Assembly: GCA_043228905.1 (NCBI GenBank)
Contig: JBHGNT010000015.1
Coordinates: forward strand, 9,424,001 to 9,488,000
DNA: 64,000 bases
Direction of reading: 5' to 3'
Source of the DNA: Azolla caroliniana
Taxonomy: Eukaryota > Polypodiophyta
A program made the position numbers and the translations under genes. Shown here in pieces: positions 60,551 to 64,000 of the stretch. Numbering within the stretch: the first letter of the stretch is position 1; every line of letters starts with the position of its first letter. The notes below the pieces were generated by a model that saw only the letters and a list, made by a program, of their open reading frames with translations, was not told where the DNA came from and did no database searches.

Positions 60551-60935
60551 TGTAAAGAATCAAGAGATGGATTCTTGTGAAGCGGAATAGGTGTGAACTG
60601 TGTGTGTATGAGAGAGAGAGAGAGAGAGTGAGTGAGTGAAACACAGAGAATACGCAAGGTAAAAGTATATTGACAAAGGAGAAAGACTCAACGTTATACA
60701 AGGTGGGAGGAGGGTGCTTTATGTAGTCACCCTCTCTCTTCATTAACTACAAGCCTCATGGAGCATGGGGAATGTGAAAGCTCATAAGTTATGTGTCATA
60801 GAATAGGATTCTATGACTCATACTAAATGCTAGAATACAAAGTGGTGACATAATGGTGACTCTTGACCATTGGAGTGTCTCTTCACTCTCAAGGTGAGTT
60901 CACACACTAGACCAAGTTGAGCTTGATTCTCAACA
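60551..60935 (-). repeat. copia-G 5' LTR
   Basis: 385 bp, minus start TGTTGAGAATCAAG at 60935, end TTCTTTACA at 60551. The PBS beside it reads TGCTATCAGAGC (60539-60550), with one G-to-C change. Confidence 0.8.
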
Positions 60936-61521
60936 AAATGTAATACCACTTTCATATGACCAAGAAGAAAGCATCATAGAAAAGAAAAGAGAGATCGAGA
61001 AAGAAGAATACCAAGTTAAGAATATTGTTTTGATCCTGTGAAGAGCATGACGAGCCTTGTTAGATTGCCATCGCTCACACACAAAAAACATCAAAACAAC
61101 AAAAAATAAATGTTAGTAAATGCTTTGATACCACTATTAAGAGTCTACTACTAATCAATAGACCAAAATAAAGTAAAAGAAGGAAAATAGATTGGATAGA
61201 AGGACCCGTTCCACCCAACCACCTTCGAGCTATGATCTAGACATAGCCAACCTATCACCGACATCCCATACCGCCGGATATTAGGATGACTAATACCTTG
61301 GAAGAGATAAACACGATCATCGAGATGAAAGCCTAGCCCCTTGAATAGATGTGCCTTTCTAAAAGGCTCTCCATTCATTGGTTGTCCAAATCATGATAGT
61401 GCATGCACCTATCATTCCTTCTACCCAATCACATTAGTCCGCTTTCTAACATTAGTGAACATACCCTTCACTTATGTAAATATTAGTGACCTACCCTCAC
61501 CTATGTTATGTGTACATAACA
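60936..61521 (-). mobile_element. LTR, PBS and leader of another copia element (copia-J)
   Basis: Minus strand: TGTTATGTACACATAAC at 61521 as LTR start, LTR to about 61136, then PBS-like TGGTATCAAAGC (61134-61123, one change) and an AT-rich leader. copia-G begins at 60935, apparently inserted in this leader. Confidence 0.45.
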
Positions 61522-62396
61522 CTCCCGTCTCGGCGCCCTTGCACGATGATTGGGCCTTCTTCCTCGATGAAGAACCCAAGATGGGTGAATCGAACTTACC
61601 TTCCCCAGTCAACGATCTACCCGACTGGCACTATGTTCTTTGTTATTGTCGGGACATGTAACACATTCATGAGCTTCCCCTTTTGTCCGACATGGCTGAG
61701 GGGGCCTTCGCTGACATGTTCGATGGGGTGTGGAGGGTCATCTCCGGTTTTGACCACTCCTGGTTACTCTGGTTTTTTCACATACAAGAACCATTCTTCA
61801 TGGCTCGTCATGTGATTTGATGCTCGGGAGTCAACGTACCACACCTCCTCCGATTGTGAGGTGATCTTCTTCACCGAGTTTGCCTTGTGTTTCATCACAA
61901 AGGAAGGCCCTTTTCCGATTTTTTCGGTCCCGGATCCTTCCAATTCTTCAACATAGTTCGATTTTTGCCAACTACCTTGTTCGGCTTTGCCGGATCTGGA
62001 TTTTTCCGAATCAGCACGCTTCTTCCAACACTCACTCTCCTTGTGGCCCTTCTTGCCACAATACGAGCATTCTGTGTCGGCCTTTGCTTGTCGGTTTCCG
62101 GCGTTCCCTTGACTCCCCCCCGCTTGTGGAGGGTCCATAACTATTGTCGTCACCAACTCTATGCCTTCTTTCCTGCTATTGTCGGCCACCTCCATTGTGT
62201 GTCGATCCACCTCGTCCGCCCCACCCATGGGGCCGATCCACCTCTGTGTACCGCATCCGGCTGTTCGATTTATGGTCCTCGACCCACTGGTGTGGTTTTC
62301 TTCGACCATCAGCATCGATTGCAAGTCGAATAAGGACAGGAGCTTCTCCAGGGTGCATATCGTTGTCTGGATTGGCCCACACCTCTATGTTAACCA
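61522..62396 (-). pseudogene. copia Gag-protease segment, tandem copy 2
   Basis: Minus strand: LQSMLMVEENHTSGSRT, knuckle CSYCGKKGHKESEC, protease VWYVDSRASNHMTSHEEW, NVLHVPTITKNIVPVGQI, ending in FFIEEEGPIIVQGRRDGS at the copia-J LTR. It repeats the segment at 62397-63440 about 987 bp away. Confidence 0.8.
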
Positions 62397-63550
62397 AACA
62401 CTACTTGTTTTGTTTGCAGTTCTTGAAGCCTTTGATAGCTGACGTGGCCGATCTTCTTGTGCCACAAGTCGATGTCTGATTTGACTTTTTGTCCCTTAGC
62501 GAACAATGTAGTGTTGACGTCGTTTGTGTCGAGGATAAACATCCTCCCTTCCCAGCACCCTTGCGCGATGATTTGACCCTCTTCTTCGATGAAGCACCCA
62601 AGGTGGGTGAACTGGACGTGCATCCCTTGGTCGATGATCTGTCCGACTGACACCAAGTTCTTCGTGATAGTTGGGAGGTGCAATACGTTCTTAAGTCTTC
62701 CATTCTGTCGTACATGACTCAGGAGAACTTCGCCGACATGTTCGATGGGATGCACAAGGTTGTTCCGGTTTCTCCAAGTATGAAAACCACTCTTCTTGGC
62801 TCGTCATATGATTCGACGCTCCGGGGTCGACGTACCACACCTCGTTCGGTTTCGAGGTGTTATTCTTCATCGGATTTGCCTTGTGCTTCATCACGAAGGC
62901 TGGGGCCTTTCCGGTTTTGGATCCTTCTGATCCTTCAGCATAGTGCAATCATTGCCAATTTCTGTGTTCGGCTTTCCACAATCTGGATTTGTCTGAATTG
63001 GCACGCTTCTTCCAACACTTGCTCTCCCGGTGACCTTTCCGGCCACAGTACCAACATTCCGTTTCGGCCATTGCTTGCTAGTTTCCTGCACTGCCTTGAC
63101 TCCCCATACTTGTGGAGGGTCCAGAACTGCTGTGAGCACCACCTCTGTGCCTTCTTTCCTGCTCTTGTCGGCTACCACCATTGCATGCCGATCCACCTCG
63201 TTCGCCACAACCACGGGGCCGATCCGCCTCTATGTACAACATCTGGTTGTTGCATTGCATGTTCCTTGACACAACCGCGTGGTTTTCTTCGACTAGAAGC
63301 ATTGATTGCAAGTCAAAGAATGACGGTGGCTTCTCCTGTGTACATATTGCGGTCTAGATTGTCTCGTACCTCTATGCTAGACCACCAAGACAAATCTAGA
63401 CCATTTCGTCCTCGTCCATCATGACATTGATGGACCCCAATGCGTCACATATCTCCTTGATCTTTGTGGTGTAGTCCGTGACCGTCATATCTCTCCGTCG
63501 GATATTGTTGAGCTCTTGCAAGAGCTACAATTTACGGACCGTGAAACTTG
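62397..63550 (-). pseudogene. copia Gag-protease segment, tandem copy 1
   Basis: Minus strand from FTVRKL.LLQELNNIRRRD near 63530, LQSMLLVEENHAVVSRNM, knuckle CWYCGRKGHRESKC, protease VWYVDPGASNHMTSQEEW, pre-integrase LWHKKIGHVSYQRL, then at about 62397 it jumps back into Gag (copy 2). Confidence 0.8.
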
Positions 63551-63558
63551 TCGTTGTC

Positions 63559-63679
63559 TTAGTGTATTTCGTACACTATGTGAAAAATGTATACAGTACT
63601 AGATTCAATAAATATGAAAAAATAGAAGAAAATATAAAAATATATATTACATGCATAGGGCAAGATTCAAACCTTGTAC
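63559..63679 (-). mobile_element. Truncated SINE copy
   Basis: It matches 37735-37852 over its whole length, including the B box (63673-63663) and the TACACTA 3' end. The A-box part is absent. It lies exactly between minus-strand Gag and plus-strand integrase. Confidence 0.7.
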
Positions 63680-64000
63680 ACTTCTCGGACGAATTTACGA
63701 CGTATCTCTAAAAGGAAGGAATTCGACGAGAATTCTCATGCTAGCACACACCTTAGCAAAACAGCATAGCCGAGCAGAAAAATAGACACATAGTAGAGGT
63801 TGCACGGGCGATGATGAACGAAAAGAACCAGCTGAAATTGTACTGGGCAAAAGCGGCTAACACAACCATATACCTCATGAATAGGTGTACAAACTCAGGG
63901 GTACACGACGTAACCCCATATGAGATGTTTTTCAGAATGAAGCCAGAGTTATCATATGTGCGTATTATCGGCTCGATCGCCTATGTGCATATTCCCGACG
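63680..64000 (+). pseudogene. copia integrase fragment, continues past window
   Basis: FSDEFTTYL, stop, KEGIRREF, then SIAEQKNRHIVEVARAMMNE, YWAKAANTTIYLMNRCTNSG and IIGSIAYVHIPD: the same family as copia-G but on the plus strand, with the catalytic Glu retained. Stops near 63710, 63741 and 63753. Confidence 0.8.

Larger units (their letters stand above)
57834..60935 (-). mobile_element. 5' half of a different copia element (copia-G)
   Basis: Minus strand: LTR 60935-60551, mutated PBS, Gag (60391), protease, integrase, ending in an acidic linker at about 57834. As in copia-F, everything from RT onward is missing. Confidence 0.85.

Noticed and set aside
1-64000. CRISPR array, bacterial operons, intact tRNA or rRNA genes, or organelle DNA
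   Set aside because: No regularly spaced short repeats with unique spacers, no operon structure, and no recognisable tRNA cloverleaf, rRNA or plastid/mitochondrial genes were seen.

Overview
The window is nuclear DNA from a land plant with a large, retrotransposon-packed genome. Spliceosomal GT-AG introns, Ty1/copia elements primed from initiator-Met tRNA, Ty3/gypsy elements, a LINE and a tRNA-derived SINE are all visible. The sequence alone does not fix the species; an 8.5 kb intron and dense nesting would suit a gymnosperm, a fern or a large-genome angiosperm. There is one clear host gene; nearly everything else is transposable-element DNA.

Layout. (1) 326-11476 (+): the 3' six exons of a TMEM33/Pom33-family membrane-protein gene. 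All splice phases agree and the stop is at 11474-11476. Its third visible intron carries a complete copia element (2992-8285, TSD GTATC). (2) 11477-14102: AT-rich intergenic DNA with small local duplications. (3) 14103-17060 (-): a copia 3' end fused to a gypsy PR-RT fragment. (4) 17061-32246 (-): a large gypsy element (TSD GATGC) with gag-PR-RT-RH-IN and a long sense-strand accessory ORF downstream of integrase. Its 5' LTR is reduced to 33 bp and its gag is split by a full copia element (25828-31501, TSD GAACA/CAACA). (5) 32455-37367 (+): a full copia element (TSD GGCTT/GGCTC). (6) 37373-41838: 3' end of a + strand LTR element with a SINE in its LTR, a gypsy gag plus LTR (-), and a scrambled copia fragment (-). 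(7) 41839-45575 (+): a gag-only LTR element with a 2 kb GC-rich repeat array and a 3' LTR. (8) 45576-47926 (-): a second copy of the large gypsy gag. (9) 47945-52255 (-): an almost complete two-ORF LINE. (10) 52256-54882: purine-rich low-complexity DNA, a LINE tail fragment and an unidentified acidic coding remnant. (11) 54883-60935: two truncated copia elements meeting tail to tail. (12) 60936-64000: copia leader and LTR, a tandemly duplicated gag-PR segment (-), a truncated SINE, and an integrase fragment (+) running off the right edge.

How it fits together. Target-site duplications give a relative order: gypsy PR-RT fragment, then the large gypsy into it, then the copia into that gypsy's gag. 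Most element genes are pseudogenes. Many stops read as C-to-T or G-to-A changes (TGG to TGA/TAG, CAG to TAG, CGA to TGA), as expected from cytosine methylation. Five copia copies (14.1, 25.8, 32.5, 40.4 and 54.9 kb) belong to one family, and four of them retain an LTR core promoter made of inverted repeats. The strongest candidates for something undescribed are the gypsy accessory ORF, that LTR promoter architecture, and the gag-only element with its repeat array.
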